A program made the translations under genes and the position numbers. 64,000 bases of DNA from Candidatus Rifleibacteriota bacterium (GTDB lineage Bacteria; Riflebacteria; Ozemobacteria; Ozemobacterales; Ozemobacteraceae): assembly GCA_029564115.1 (NCBI GenBank), contig JAKQQP010000399.1:17187-81186 (forward strand). The letters run 5' to 3'. Under the pieces are notes generated by a model. It ran no database searches, was not told the DNA's origin, and saw only the letters and a program-made list of their open reading frames with translations. The first letter of the stretch is position 1. Each line of letters starts with the position of its first letter. Positions 45,739 through 54,591 of this stretch are shown here, piece after piece.

Positions 45739-45767
45739 TTGAGTTCAAAACAATAATCTGCTAACAT
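45739..45767 (+). promoter_or_regulatory. candidate promoter giving a nearly leaderless mRNA
   Basis: TTGAGT (45739-45744), 17-bp spacer, TAACAT (45762-45767). Expected transcription start is about 3 bases before the ATG at 45777, which has no Shine-Dalgarno. Confidence 0.4.
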
Positions 45768-45776
45768 GTACATTGA

Positions 45777-46916
45777 ATGTCAGAAACAAAAACATATAAG
45801 GTTATCATTCCATACAGCGAGTCGGCGACCCCACGCAAAAAATTCAAGATTGAATATACCGTTGAGGCTTCCGATCGGGTTATGGCGCTCAAAAAAGCCG
45901 AGCGCGAATTCGACTCATATGCTGATTACAACAGCGCTTCCTGGGTAAGAACCATAGAACGCGAAGGTATCCGCATCTGGAAACTCATGCCGGATATGCC
46001 GCAAACACCCGAACACATCGACGAACTTGCGGCACAACTTGCCTCTGAAGACGAAGACATAGTTTACAACAGCCTCAAAGCCCTCGGAGAAATAGAAGAC
46101 GCGGCGGCCAGTTCGCAGATAATGGCCCTGTTCAAACACAAAAACCCGGAACTTGTAGCCCTCGCCGCTGAAACGCTCGGGCTGATCGGCGACCCAACCA
46201 ACCTTGGCGCCATAAGAAATCTTTACAAAAAAGATACCAATGCCAGGGTCAAAGCCTGCATAGTGACGGCAGTCAGCCGGCTGGCGCTGCCCGATGATGA
46301 TATCGTCGACTTTTTAACCAGAGCGCTTCACGAAGAAGACTCAAGGGTAAGAGCCAATGCCATCGAGGCAATCGAAAAACTCGATCTGCCCGACGTGGCC
46401 AGATTGCTGCTTCCCATGCTGAAAGACGAAGACAACAGAGTCAGAGCCAACGTCATCAAAGCTCTCTGGAACAAAGACGACCAGAGCAAGCTGCTTGAAA
46501 TGCTCAAAGAAATGGCCAGCGACGAAAACCCCTGGATGAAAGCTTCCGCAATATTCGTTCTCGACAAGGTGAAGATTCCTGGGCGCAGCGAACTTCTGGC
46601 GATCATGGCCCAGGACGAACACCCGCAGATACGCCAGAATGCAAGAGATGCCATTTTTCGCATCGACAGCCCCGACTGTCTGCCGCTCTGGCTCGAACTA
46701 ATCAGCAACCAGAAAGAATTTTCTCTGGTCGCCGGGAAAGTCGTGCGCATGGGTGACGCTGCCCTGAACATGCTCCTGGTCTTTGAAGGCCGCACCGATG
46801 AAAGCCGCCGTTATGCGTCATTGCTGCTGGATATGCTTGAACAGCAGGTATTCAAAACTTCCGGCTGGGTAAGTTGGATCAAAGCCAAGCAGAAACGTCT
46901 GTTTCGTACATCTTAG
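45777..46916 (+). CDS. HEAT-repeat protein
   Basis: The 379-residue protein has a short alpha/beta N-terminal domain (about 1-70; KVIIPYSES and ALKKAEREFDSY). At least six HEAT/PBS-type helical repeats follow (about 75-310), with recurring patterns such as VRANAIEAIEKLDLPD and VRANVIKALWNKDD. HEAT proteins are scaffolds for protein-protein contacts. No enzyme domain was found. It is upstream of ftsH with a 143-base gap containing a promoter. Confidence 0.85.
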   Translation: MSETKTYKVIIPYSESATPRKKFKIEYTVEASDRVMALKKAEREFDSYADYNSASWVRTIEREGIRIWKLMPDMPQTPEHIDELAAQLASEDEDIVYNSLKALGEIEDAAASSQIMALFKHKNPELVALAAETLGLIGDPTNLGAIRNLYKKDTNARVKACIVTAVSRLALPDDDIVDFLTRALHEEDSRVRANAIEAIEKLDLPDVARLLLPMLKDEDNRVRANVIKALWNKDDQSKLLEMLKEMASDENPWMKASAIFVLDKVKIPGRSELLAIMAQDEHPQIRQNARDAIFRIDSPDCLPLWLELISNQKEFSLVAGKVVRMGDAALNMLLVFEGRTDESRRYASLLLDMLEQQVFKTSGWVSWIKAKQKRLFRTS

Positions 46917-46980
46917 CAGCCACGGTTCATCAGGCTTGCGACCGGCTTCGTGCCAGAACCGGCTGCGAGGTTTTATAAAA

Positions 46981-47009
46981 TTGATTCGTAACTTCTGATA
47001 TGATAGGAT
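46981..47009 (+). promoter_or_regulatory. candidate ftsH promoter
   Basis: TTGATT (46981-46986), 17-bp spacer, TAGGAT (47004-47009), 51 bases before the ftsH ATG. Each hexamer matches consensus at four of six positions. Confidence 0.45.
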
Positions 47010-47059
47010 AACTGACCATTGAAAAATTTCACTGCAAAATTGATTACAGGCACAGGAAT

Positions 47060-49042
47060 ATGAAAGAACAACCCACAAAAATGAAAACCGTTGCATTGTA
47101 TGCCCTGCTGTTGATTCTTCTATTGACAGCATTTACCAACGTAACCAACACTCGAAAGGTTGATCGGCTCAATTACTCAGAGTTTCTTTCGATTCTCCAG
47201 GGTGAAGACACCGGCCGAAAAATTCTGCGCATCAAAATCAACGAACGCGAAATAACCGGCCGCATCCAGAAACAGGTTACCCTTGGCTCCAGCACAGAAG
47301 CTCCGACCTCGCACTTTCTGACCGTGACCCCCGATGACCCGGGCCTCATGGAAATAATCAGAAAAAGCGGCGTAATCGTCGAAGCTGAACCGCCGGCACA
47401 GATGTCATGGTGGCTCAACCTTCTCATCAACTGGTTCCCGTTCATTCTTCTGATCGGCGCCTGGCTTTATATTCTGCAAAAAATGCAGGGCGGCGGAGCC
47501 AAAGCCCTTAGTTTCGGCAAAAGCCGGGCCCGCATGGTTGACCCGACCGAGAAACGCGTTCTTTTCAAAGATGTTGCCGGCGTTTCCGAAGCCAAAGAAG
47601 ATCTCCTTGAAGTCGTCGAATTTCTGCGTGACCCTCGCAAATTTACCGACCTTGGCGCTAAAATTCCGCGCGGCGTTCTGCTGTTCGGCCCCCCAGGCAC
47701 GGGCAAAACCCTTCTCGCAAGAGCAGTAGCCGGCGAAGCGAATGTTCCCTTTTTCAATATCAGCGGCTCTGAATTCGTGGAAATGTTCGTCGGCGTCGGG
47801 GCCTCGAGAGTTCGAGACCTTTTCGAACAGGCCCGCAAAAACGCTCCATGTATCATCTTCATGGATGAAATCGACGCAGTCGGCAGACAGCGTGGTGCTG
47901 GCCTGGGCGGCGGGCATGACGAACGCGAACAGACTCTTAACCAGCTGCTGGTCGAAATGGATGGTTTCGACAACACCAAAGGCATAATTCTTGTCGCGGC
48001 CACCAACCGCCCCGACGTTCTCGACCCCGCCCTGCTGCGCCCCGGTCGCTTCGACCGTCGCATCGTCGTTGACCAGCCTGACATCAGAGGCCGCGAAGAA
48101 ATCCTGCAAATCCATGTCAGAGACAAACCCATATCTGATGACGTAAACCTGTCGGTTCTGGCACGCCGCACCCCCGGTTTCGTCGGCGCCGACCTCGCCA
48201 ATCTCACCAACGAAGCAGCAATACTGGCGGCTCGTCACGGCCGCAAAATCGTCATCATGTCAGACTTTGAAGCATCGATCGACAAGGTTATCGCTGGTTC
48301 CGAACGCAAAAGCCGTATCATCTCTGAAAAAGAAAAAGAAAATACTGCCTATCACGAAATGGGGCACGCTCTGGTTGCCGCTTTCCTACCTGGAACCGAC
48401 CCGGTTCACAAAATAACCATCATTCCGCGCGGCATGGCCTTGGGCCTTACCATGCAACTGCCAGTCGAAGACAGACTGACCGTCTCGCGCACCCACCTCA
48501 AAAGTCAGCTGTGCATTCTACTCGGTGGCCGCGTTGCCGAAATGATTGTTTTCAACGAACTGACCTCAGGCGCCAAGAACGATATTGAACGAGCCACTAA
48601 AATTGCCCGAAAAATGGTCTGCGAACTAGGTATGAGCGACGAAATCGGGCCGTTGCACCTCGGCGACGATAACCAGACTGTTTTCCTGGGTCGCGACTTC
48701 AATACCCGCAATGACCTTTCTGACGAAACAGCCCGCAAGATCGACAGCGAAATCAGAAAGCTCATCGAAAGCGCCCTGCAGCAGGCCCACGAAATTCTCT
48801 CTGAAAACCGCATCCTGCTCGATAAGTGCTCAAAAACCCTTCTCGAACGCGAAACCATCAGTGGTGAAGAATTCAAAGAGCTCATCGAAGGCCGTGAACT
48901 GCCACCCCTGCCAGCTGTTAAACCTCTGCTGAACGTAATCGAAGAAATCGAAAAAGCAGAGAAACCGGCGGAAGCCATCGAAAAAAGCAAAAATTCCAAT
49001 AACAAATCACCAGACGGAGACAACTACGTCAAGGACGTTTAA
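47060..49042 (+). CDS. ftsH: ATP-dependent zinc metalloprotease FtsH
   Basis: The 660-residue protein has the full FtsH plan. Helices near residues 10-28 and 116-138 flank a periplasmic domain. An AAA+ ATPase follows, with Walker A GPPGTGKT, Walker [11 protein letters not shown] and second region of homology [18 protein letters not shown]. The M41 protease has HEMGH zinc ligands. It degrades misfolded membrane proteins and regulators and acts as a hexamer in the inner membrane. The C-terminal tail is Lys/Glu-rich. The next gene starts at the base after its stop codon, so they are cotranscribed. Confidence 0.98.
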   Translation: MKEQPTKMKTVALYALLLILLLTAFTNVTNTRKVDRLNYSEFLSILQGEDTGRKILRIKINEREITGRIQKQVTLGSSTEAPTSHFLTVTPDDPGLMEIIRKSGVIVEAEPPAQMSWWLNLLINWFPFILLIGAWLYILQKMQGGGAKALSFGKSRARMVDPTEKRVLFKDVAGVSEAKEDLLEVVEFLRDPRKFTDLGAKIPRGVLLFGPPGTGKTLLARAVAGEANVPFFNISGSEFVEMFVGVGASRVRDLFEQARKNAPCIIFMDEIDAVGRQRGAGLGGGHDEREQTLNQLLVEMDGFDNTKGIILVAATNRPDVLDPALLRPGRFDRRIVVDQPDIRGREEILQIHVRDKPISDDVNLSVLARRTPGFVGADLANLTNEAAILAARHGRKIVIMSDFEASIDKVIAGSERKSRIISEKEKENTAYHEMGHALVAAFLPGTDPVHKITIIPRGMALGLTMQLPVEDRLTVSRTHLKSQLCILLGGRVAEMIVFNELTSGAKNDIERATKIARKMVCELGMSDEIGPLHLGDDNQTVFLGRDFNTRNDLSDETARKIDSEIRKLIESALQQAHEILSENRILLDKCSKTLLERETISGEEFKELIEGRELPPLPAVKPLLNVIEEIEKAEKPAEAIEKSKNSNNKSPDGDNYVKDV

Positions 49043-50173
49043 ATGAGCAAGCTCAAGTTTCTCTTTATTCTCGGCACCAGACCGGAGGTCATCAAAGTGG
49101 CCCCGGTCATTTTTGCAGCTCGCGAAACCGGTGAAATCGAGACACAGATACTGCACACCGGGCAACACCTTGAACTTGCCGCCGAAATGTTCAAACATTT
49201 TCGCCTGAAACCCGACTTCGATCTGGCGGTAATGCAGGCCAACCAATCACTGTTTCAGCTAACCTCACGCATTACCGAAGGTATAGGCGAAATCCTGTCG
49301 CGCAACACTTACGACATGATCTTCGTACAGGGCGACACCAGCTCTGCCTTTTTAGGAGCACTTGGCGGCTTCTACCAGAAAATACCCGTCGGGCATATCG
49401 AAGCCGGTCTGCGCACACAGGACCGCTACAGCCCCTTCCCGGAAGAAATCAACCGCAGGCTGGTAACCCCACTTGCCAGCCTGCATTTTGCGCCAACGCA
49501 AAGAGCCCACGATATGCTGGCAGGGGAGGGGATTCCCCGCAACAGAATCGAAGTAACAGGTAATACAGTCATAGACGCCCTCTTCTGGAGTCTGAAACAA
49601 GACTACCCCCTCAAAGAAGATATCGAAGAAATTCTTGGCAAAGAAGGTCGACTGCTGCTGGTCACAACCCACCGCCGGGAAAACTTCGGAGAACCCCATC
49701 GACAAGTGTTTTCAGCCCTGTTAGAGCTGGTAGAAAGGTTTACCGATATCAGAATCCTGTTTCCGATTCACCCGAACCCGAATGTGCGCCAGGAAGCAGC
49801 TGCAATGCTGAACAACCACCCGCGCATAGCTCTGACGCCGCCGCTTGATTATCAAAATTTTATCAACGCCATGAAGCGCTGCGATCTAATCCTGTCAGAT
49901 TCAGGAGGAGTCCAGGAAGAAGCCCCCAGCCTGAACAAACCCGTGCTTGTTCTGCGCGAATCAACAGAACGCCCTGAGGGCATCACAACAGGAGCACTGA
50001 AGCTCGTTGGCACCGATAAAGCCAAAATACTGGCCGAAGCCAGCGAATTACTCACCAACCCGGCCAGCTACCGACGCATGGCCGAGGCCGCCAACCCTTA
50101 CGGCGATGGTGATGCCGGCAAAAAAATCATTGGGGCGGCGATGAAATACCTTCTGAACCAGGATGAACATTGA
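49043..50173 (+). CDS. wecB: UDP-N-acetylglucosamine 2-epimerase (non-hydrolysing)
   Basis: The 376-residue protein matches the WecB/MnaA family throughout: LGTRPEVIKVAPV at the N-terminus, HTGQHLE, VQGDTSSAFLG, HIEAGLRT, PFPEEINRRL, TTHRRENFG, HPNPNVRQ and the C-terminal DSGGVQEEAPSL. It makes UDP-ManNAc from UDP-GlcNAc for surface polysaccharides. That fits the WecG/TagA-type glycosyltransferase at 60.4 kb, which in other bacteria uses ManNAc-derived donors. It directly follows ftsH. The last codons fall within the tandem-repeat-like sequence after the gene. Confidence 0.96.
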   Translation: MSKLKFLFILGTRPEVIKVAPVIFAARETGEIETQILHTGQHLELAAEMFKHFRLKPDFDLAVMQANQSLFQLTSRITEGIGEILSRNTYDMIFVQGDTSSAFLGALGGFYQKIPVGHIEAGLRTQDRYSPFPEEINRRLVTPLASLHFAPTQRAHDMLAGEGIPRNRIEVTGNTVIDALFWSLKQDYPLKEDIEEILGKEGRLLLVTTHRRENFGEPHRQVFSALLELVERFTDIRILFPIHPNPNVRQEAAAMLNNHPRIALTPPLDYQNFINAMKRCDLILSDSGGVQEEAPSLNKPVLVLRESTERPEGITTGALKLVGTDKAKILAEASELLTNPASYRRMAEAANPYGDGDAGKKIIGAAMKYLLNQDEH

Positions 50174-50370
50174 TAAGAGAGAGCTTTAGCCACGGATGAA
50201 CCCGGATGGACATCGATAAAAGAGAGCTTTAGCCACGGATGAACCCGGATAGACATCGACAAGAGAGAGCTTTAACCCGCGGATGAACCCGGATGGACGT
50301 CGACAAGATAGAGAGCTTTTTAGCCACGGATGAACCCGGGTAGGCATTGATAAGAGAGAGCTTTAACCAC
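50172..50370. repeat. tandem repeat, four 43-47-bp units plus a partial fifth
   Basis: Units begin at 50172, 50215, 50258, 50302 and 50349 (partial). Each contains AGAGAGCTTT and GGATGAACCCGG, with small indels. The first unit abuts the wecB stop, and the final wecB codons (GGATGAACAT) resemble the unit. A related sequence in opposite orientation lies at 63612-63648. There are no unique spacers, so this is not a CRISPR array. Confidence 0.85.
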
Positions 50371-50689
50371 AAAACCTGAGCGTTAATAAGGGGAGCACAG
50401 CTGGTTTCTGGTCGGCTCAGGAGAATAATTTTGTCGTGCGGGTGAAACGAAAGAAAACAGGCGGCATTTTGATCTGAGCCGGCCTTTCCACCACAGAAAC
50501 CACTATATTAGAGGATTACAGCAACTTCGGCATTTTCCTGATCGACCGCGTTTTTTGCGGCGTTTCCGGCATGTCATTTTAGCCGAAACACAGCACTACA
50601 ACCACCCCTGATTGATTACTGACATCACATTGAAGCTAACCCATTTTCTGACTTTGCCTGTTCTTTGCCCCTCCAGCCCCTCTTTTTCA

Positions 50690-50715
50690 TTATTATGATA
50701 TAATTATCATAATAA
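50690..50715. repeat. AT-rich perfect inverted repeat
   Basis: Arms TTATTATGATA (50690-50700) and TATCATAATAA (50705-50715) around TAAT. It could be a protein-binding site or cruciform; no adjacent start codon makes the target clear. Confidence 0.6.
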
Positions 50716-51059
50716 AACCTACGTTATCACTTATTAGCAAAAAATCATCATGATCATCAGTATATAGTTAACTATCGCGCGATTATCCATATTAAAGTGA
50801 TTAAATTATCAAGCTAATATCAAAGCAGAGGGTAATTTTATCTATTTTTAGATAACAGATGTTAAAGTCTGTTCGTTCGCCTGGCGGTTGCAACTTTTCG
50901 AGAGCAAAAGCCTGTTCTGATCTCCTAACGATGCGCAGCATGCGCAGACCTACCACTTCTGCACTTCTCCGGCGCTGACACTCCCAGTCGGTTGATCGCC
51001 AGGCGACAACAGACTCGTCTGGGAGCATCCACTCCTTTTGGTTGAAGAGTATTTTGCCG

Positions 51060-51102
51060 AAAAAAAAACCGCCCTCTTTCGCTTAAAGACGAAAGAGAGC
51101 GG
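51060..51102 (-). terminator. rho-independent terminator of the helicase-TPR-HEAT operon
   Basis: Minus strand 12-bp stem (51091-51102 with 51069-51080, one G-U pair) followed by about nine T. It lies 188 bases after the stop of the HEAT gene. Confidence 0.85.
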
Positions 51103-51290
51103 GGTTCTGAGAGCAGAGATCAGTTCGTTTAAGAGCTAACCCCTAAACATCGGAAAACATATATCTTCTGCTACTGCCGGACGCTGGCGGAATCTGGTCG
51201 GCAAAAAAACAATTTGAGCAGAAAGATTTTATATCGCGCGAGTCAGAACACCAGCAAGAGATGCCCGACAGGCAAGGGGCGGCCGATTCG

Positions 51291-52694
51291 TCAGGCCACC
51301 AGCGTCAGGGCTTTCAAGGCCTTCTGCTCATTTTCCGAGAGCTTACCGATTGCAGCATCGAGCCTTGGGCCGGCTTTTCTGGCAGCAAACTGTTTGATAA
51401 ACTCTATCAATCGTTCGCGGCAGGTTTCGTTTCCGCCGGCATGCGCTTTTATCAGTTTTCCAATATCTTCGGGGTCGGATAATTCCATCAGGTAGTGGCT
51501 CAAATCACCAACCGTCTCAGCCCTGGAAAGACCAAAAACATTTAAAATAGTCGCAAGACCCTCGTCGTGAGGCATGAGCAAAACCGACAAACCCAATGCG
51601 TTTGCCGCGATCTGCATATCGTCAGGCTGGGCCGCCAGATTTTTCAGGGCCGGGAGATTTTTCTGAGCAAATAAAGCATAAAGGGCATTGAGTCGAATTT
51701 CACGGGCCTCGCCCTGACGCCCGGCAAGTTCTTCAAGAAGGCTGCCGGTCTGCTCTGCCGAAAACCCGCCCAGAGAGGTCGCAGCCATCATCCTGACCTC
51801 GCTGGCGCTGTCATTGAGCATACGAGAAAGAACCTCGGGACTCAAAGCCTCAGAGGCCTTCTTCATCGAAGCTACGGCCGCCTGCCGAACCCATTTGTCG
51901 TCGTGACTCACTCCCTCGTTTATCATCGCAACAAAGGGCAGGTTGAAATCTGACAGGTCGACCACCTTCAGCATCATCTGAGCAAAATCAGCATCGAGAG
52001 TTCGCAACACCGAGAATGTCTCAGAAAGCAAAGCATCTTTCATACCACGCCACTCGAGACGCAGCTGCCTGGAGGCTGAATCTGAACCAGGATTAATCAA
52101 CAATCTAATAATGGGTTCACCACCCAAGCGCTTCAAGGCGAGCAACGAGGTCTCTATAGATTGATAGTTTTGAAAGTTATCTAACTCAGCCGTCGCCTTT
52201 TTCATTATTTTGATAATAAAAGGTATGCAGCCGTATTCAAGCGCTTTAACTGCGACTTCAATCGCCTTGCTCTGGCGACCAAGATCAGCATCTGACTCAA
52301 GCACCGCCAACGCATATTCACCCAGATCGCTGACAGTGAAATCGCGATCGTCGGCTTTTTCTGAAATATCGGCCATTGCCGACAAAATACCGGGTCGGCA
52401 GCTTTGGTCTACTTTTTCCAGGGCTTTTTTCAAGCGGCTGAAAAGCTTTACGCCATTTTCAGGGTGAAAATAAAAAAAATCTTCAATTTTTCTTACGGCC
52501 TGCTGCTGCAAAGCTACCGGCAATTCAGGCAAAGTGTCGAGAAGCACCGCGACCGAGTAGCCGCCGGCGTCGATTATATCACACACAGCATCATTGAAAC
52601 GGCGGGCCGGCACATTAACCAGAGCTTTAACGCGATCTTTGAGAGCTGCAATATTTCGGGTGTCGATTTTAGTTTCAGCTTTTTTCTTTTTCAT
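51291..52694 (-). CDS. HEAT-repeat protein
   Basis: The 467-residue all-helical protein begins KKKKAETK and has HEAT-like repeats across most of its length. Examples are VRQAAVASMKKASEALSPE and VRMMAATSLGGFSAEQTG in the middle. No catalytic domain or membrane segment was seen. The start overlaps the TPR gene stop by 20 bp, and it is last of a three-gene operon with a DnaB-like helicase. It is probably a scaffold or regulator working with the TPR protein. Confidence 0.8.
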   Translation of the reverse strand: MKKKKAETKIDTRNIAALKDRVKALVNVPARRFNDAVCDIIDAGGYSVAVLLDTLPELPVALQQQAVRKIEDFFYFHPENGVKLFSRLKKALEKVDQSCRPGILSAMADISEKADDRDFTVSDLGEYALAVLESDADLGRQSKAIEVAVKALEYGCIPFIIKIMKKATAELDNFQNYQSIETSLLALKRLGGEPIIRLLINPGSDSASRQLRLEWRGMKDALLSETFSVLRTLDADFAQMMLKVVDLSDFNLPFVAMINEGVSHDDKWVRQAAVASMKKASEALSPEVLSRMLNDSASEVRMMAATSLGGFSAEQTGSLLEELAGRQGEAREIRLNALYALFAQKNLPALKNLAAQPDDMQIAANALGLSVLLMPHDEGLATILNVFGLSRAETVGDLSHYLMELSDPEDIGKLIKAHAGGNETCRERLIEFIKQFAARKAGPRLDAAIGKLSENEQKALKALTLVA

Positions 52695-54591
52695 TGTTTC
52701 CTGCCTGAAGGCTTTGTAACAGCCGTTTCAATCGAGAGCGATCAGCATCGCTCAAAGTAGCGATCTCTACGAGCTTACGGGTTTCTATCTTCAATCTTTC
52801 TTTCTGCGAAAAATTAAAACTGTTTTTAAGAATGAGCGCGGGCAATACTGCATAAATAGAGTCGCAGTCGATGGCACGCTGCCAGTAGTTCCAGAATTTG
52901 GCACTTTTGTTGCGAATGAGAGAGTTCATGGCAGACATGGCCAAAGCCTCTGCATTCCGGGCCTCAAGGCGCAAAACCAGGTCAAATTCCCGCTGCGCTG
53001 CCGCAAAATCACCGGCAAAGAAAAATGCCTTACCAAAAAGTAAATGGTCTTCGATGAAGCGCGGGTGATAATCGCCGATCTTGTGCAGAATCTTCATTAT
53101 CCCCTTGCCGTCGCCAGTTGCCAACGTCAATTCAACCTTGGCAATTATTTCAACCAGGCTCTCCATGCCGTCAGAAAAATTTTCCCAGATTTTCAAAGCT
53201 CGTTCCGGACAACCTTGGATTATTGATAATCTCGAATACCAGACAACAAGTTCTTCGTCCATAACGCCATTATCAAATAATTGATTAAAGGTTTTTTCAG
53301 CCAGCTCGAGCTCATCAAGACGAAGAGCGGTATAGGCATAAAGAAAAAGAGCATGTGTCTCGCCTGGATACTCCTTGAGAATAATATCCAGACGACCAGC
53401 CGCTCTGGCAAACTCTTTTTCAAACAGATCGAGTTCGACCAGAGCCAGGTCGAGTTCGGCAACATGCCCCAGATCACGCAAAGAATCTTTCAAAACAACC
53501 CTGGCGGCCTCGACATCACCCTTCATAGCCAGAGATTTAGCAAGGTTAACGCGGTGCGCGGCCTCCCGCGGGCGCCCCATATAAAGCTCTGAATAAATCT
53601 CTGCGGCGCGATCAAACTGCCTCGCCTGAAACAGAAGATTGGCAAGCTCATCAGCAATAAGCAAATCCGAAGGTTCACGAGCTCTTAAAGAATCGAGTTC
53701 TTTCACAGCCACATCAAGACGAATGCGGCCATCATAAAGCCCGTCAAGAACATTAAAAACCTCTGTCTCAAACGGACTCTGGCGCGAAGACATGTTGGCA
53801 GCCCCGGCTTTTTTCTTCAAAACCGGCAAGCGGCGAGCCATTTCATCATATTTTTCTCTGAGCTGAGTCGGCTCCGGAACCGTTTCCATACCGCGGTTAA
53901 CTACATCAACGGCATCTTGAATTCGACCATCAGCCAGATATAAATCAGCAAGATCAACAAGCAAACTCTGATTGAAAGGTTCAATCATAATGGCGCGCTT
54001 CAGAGCGGTCATAGCCTTTTCGCGATTACCGAGGCGAAGTTGACACTCATAAATACCTCTGAGCGGAGCCACCGAATCACAGGCAACCGTCGAAGCACGC
54101 CTGAAAATTTCGAGAGCCTCGTCATAGCGTTCGAGCATCTTCAGATCGCCCGCCAGCTCAAGCAAAGCGGCAGCATCAGAAGCAGCAGTATCGAGTAAAG
54201 CCAGCATAATCTCGACAGACTCGCGATACCGCCCCATCAGCCTCAGAGTTTTATATATCAATTTTTTAATATCATTATCATCTGGAAGAATATTGAGCGC
54301 TTTTTGAAAAACTGATAATGCATCTTCGTATTGTTCTCGATAGAGATACGCTTTGCCGAGATTATATAAAACCAGGCTGTTGCCCGGGTTTTTGGCAAGA
54401 GCGGCAGTCAGAAGCTTCACTGCCCGTTCCGATAACCCCTTCTGTAGACAGGCAGCGCCAAGATTCACCAGGATATCCGAGTTATCCGGGTCGAGTTTCA
54501 AAGCTTTTTCATACTCTTCGATAGCGTGATCGAAAAGACCGCGCTGTTGCAGATCAACCCCCTTCTGAAACAGCTCCTGTGCCGATTCCAT
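52675..54591 (-). CDS. TPR-repeat protein
   Basis: The 638-residue protein has many tetratricopeptide repeats. The N-terminal series (about 1-135) is close to consensus: AIEEYEKALKLDPDNSDILVNLG and ALSVFQKALNILPDD. More divergent repeats run through residues 145-260 and 325-600. No signal peptide is present. Its start overlaps the helicase stop (TAATG) and its end overlaps the HEAT gene by 20 bp. TPR arrays assemble protein complexes; here the obvious partners are the helicase and the HEAT protein. Confidence 0.87.
   Translation of the reverse strand: MESAQELFQKGVDLQQRGLFDHAIEEYEKALKLDPDNSDILVNLGAACLQKGLSERAVKLLTAALAKNPGNSLVLYNLGKAYLYREQYEDALSVFQKALNILPDDNDIKKLIYKTLRLMGRYRESVEIMLALLDTAASDAAALLELAGDLKMLERYDEALEIFRRASTVACDSVAPLRGIYECQLRLGNREKAMTALKRAIMIEPFNQSLLVDLADLYLADGRIQDAVDVVNRGMETVPEPTQLREKYDEMARRLPVLKKKAGAANMSSRQSPFETEVFNVLDGLYDGRIRLDVAVKELDSLRAREPSDLLIADELANLLFQARQFDRAAEIYSELYMGRPREAAHRVNLAKSLAMKGDVEAARVVLKDSLRDLGHVAELDLALVELDLFEKEFARAAGRLDIILKEYPGETHALFLYAYTALRLDELELAEKTFNQLFDNGVMDEELVVWYSRLSIIQGCPERALKIWENFSDGMESLVEIIAKVELTLATGDGKGIMKILHKIGDYHPRFIEDHLLFGKAFFFAGDFAAAQREFDLVLRLEARNAEALAMSAMNSLIRNKSAKFWNYWQRAIDCDSIYAVLPALILKNSFNFSQKERLKIETRKLVEIATLSDADRSRLKRLLQSLQAGNNEKEKS

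Larger units (their letters stand above)
50371..51290. other. 920-base non-coding stretch
   Basis: No convincing gene on either strand. It contains an AT-rich zone (50690-50870) with a perfect palindrome, long-range inverted repeats TCGCCTGGCG (50877-50886) and CGCCAGGCGA (50997-51006), a TGCGCA hairpin at 50932-50946, and a minus-strand terminator at 51060-51102. Confidence 0.6.

Noticed and set aside
50172..50370. CRISPR array
   Set aside because: Units are back to back without unique spacers and no cas gene is nearby.
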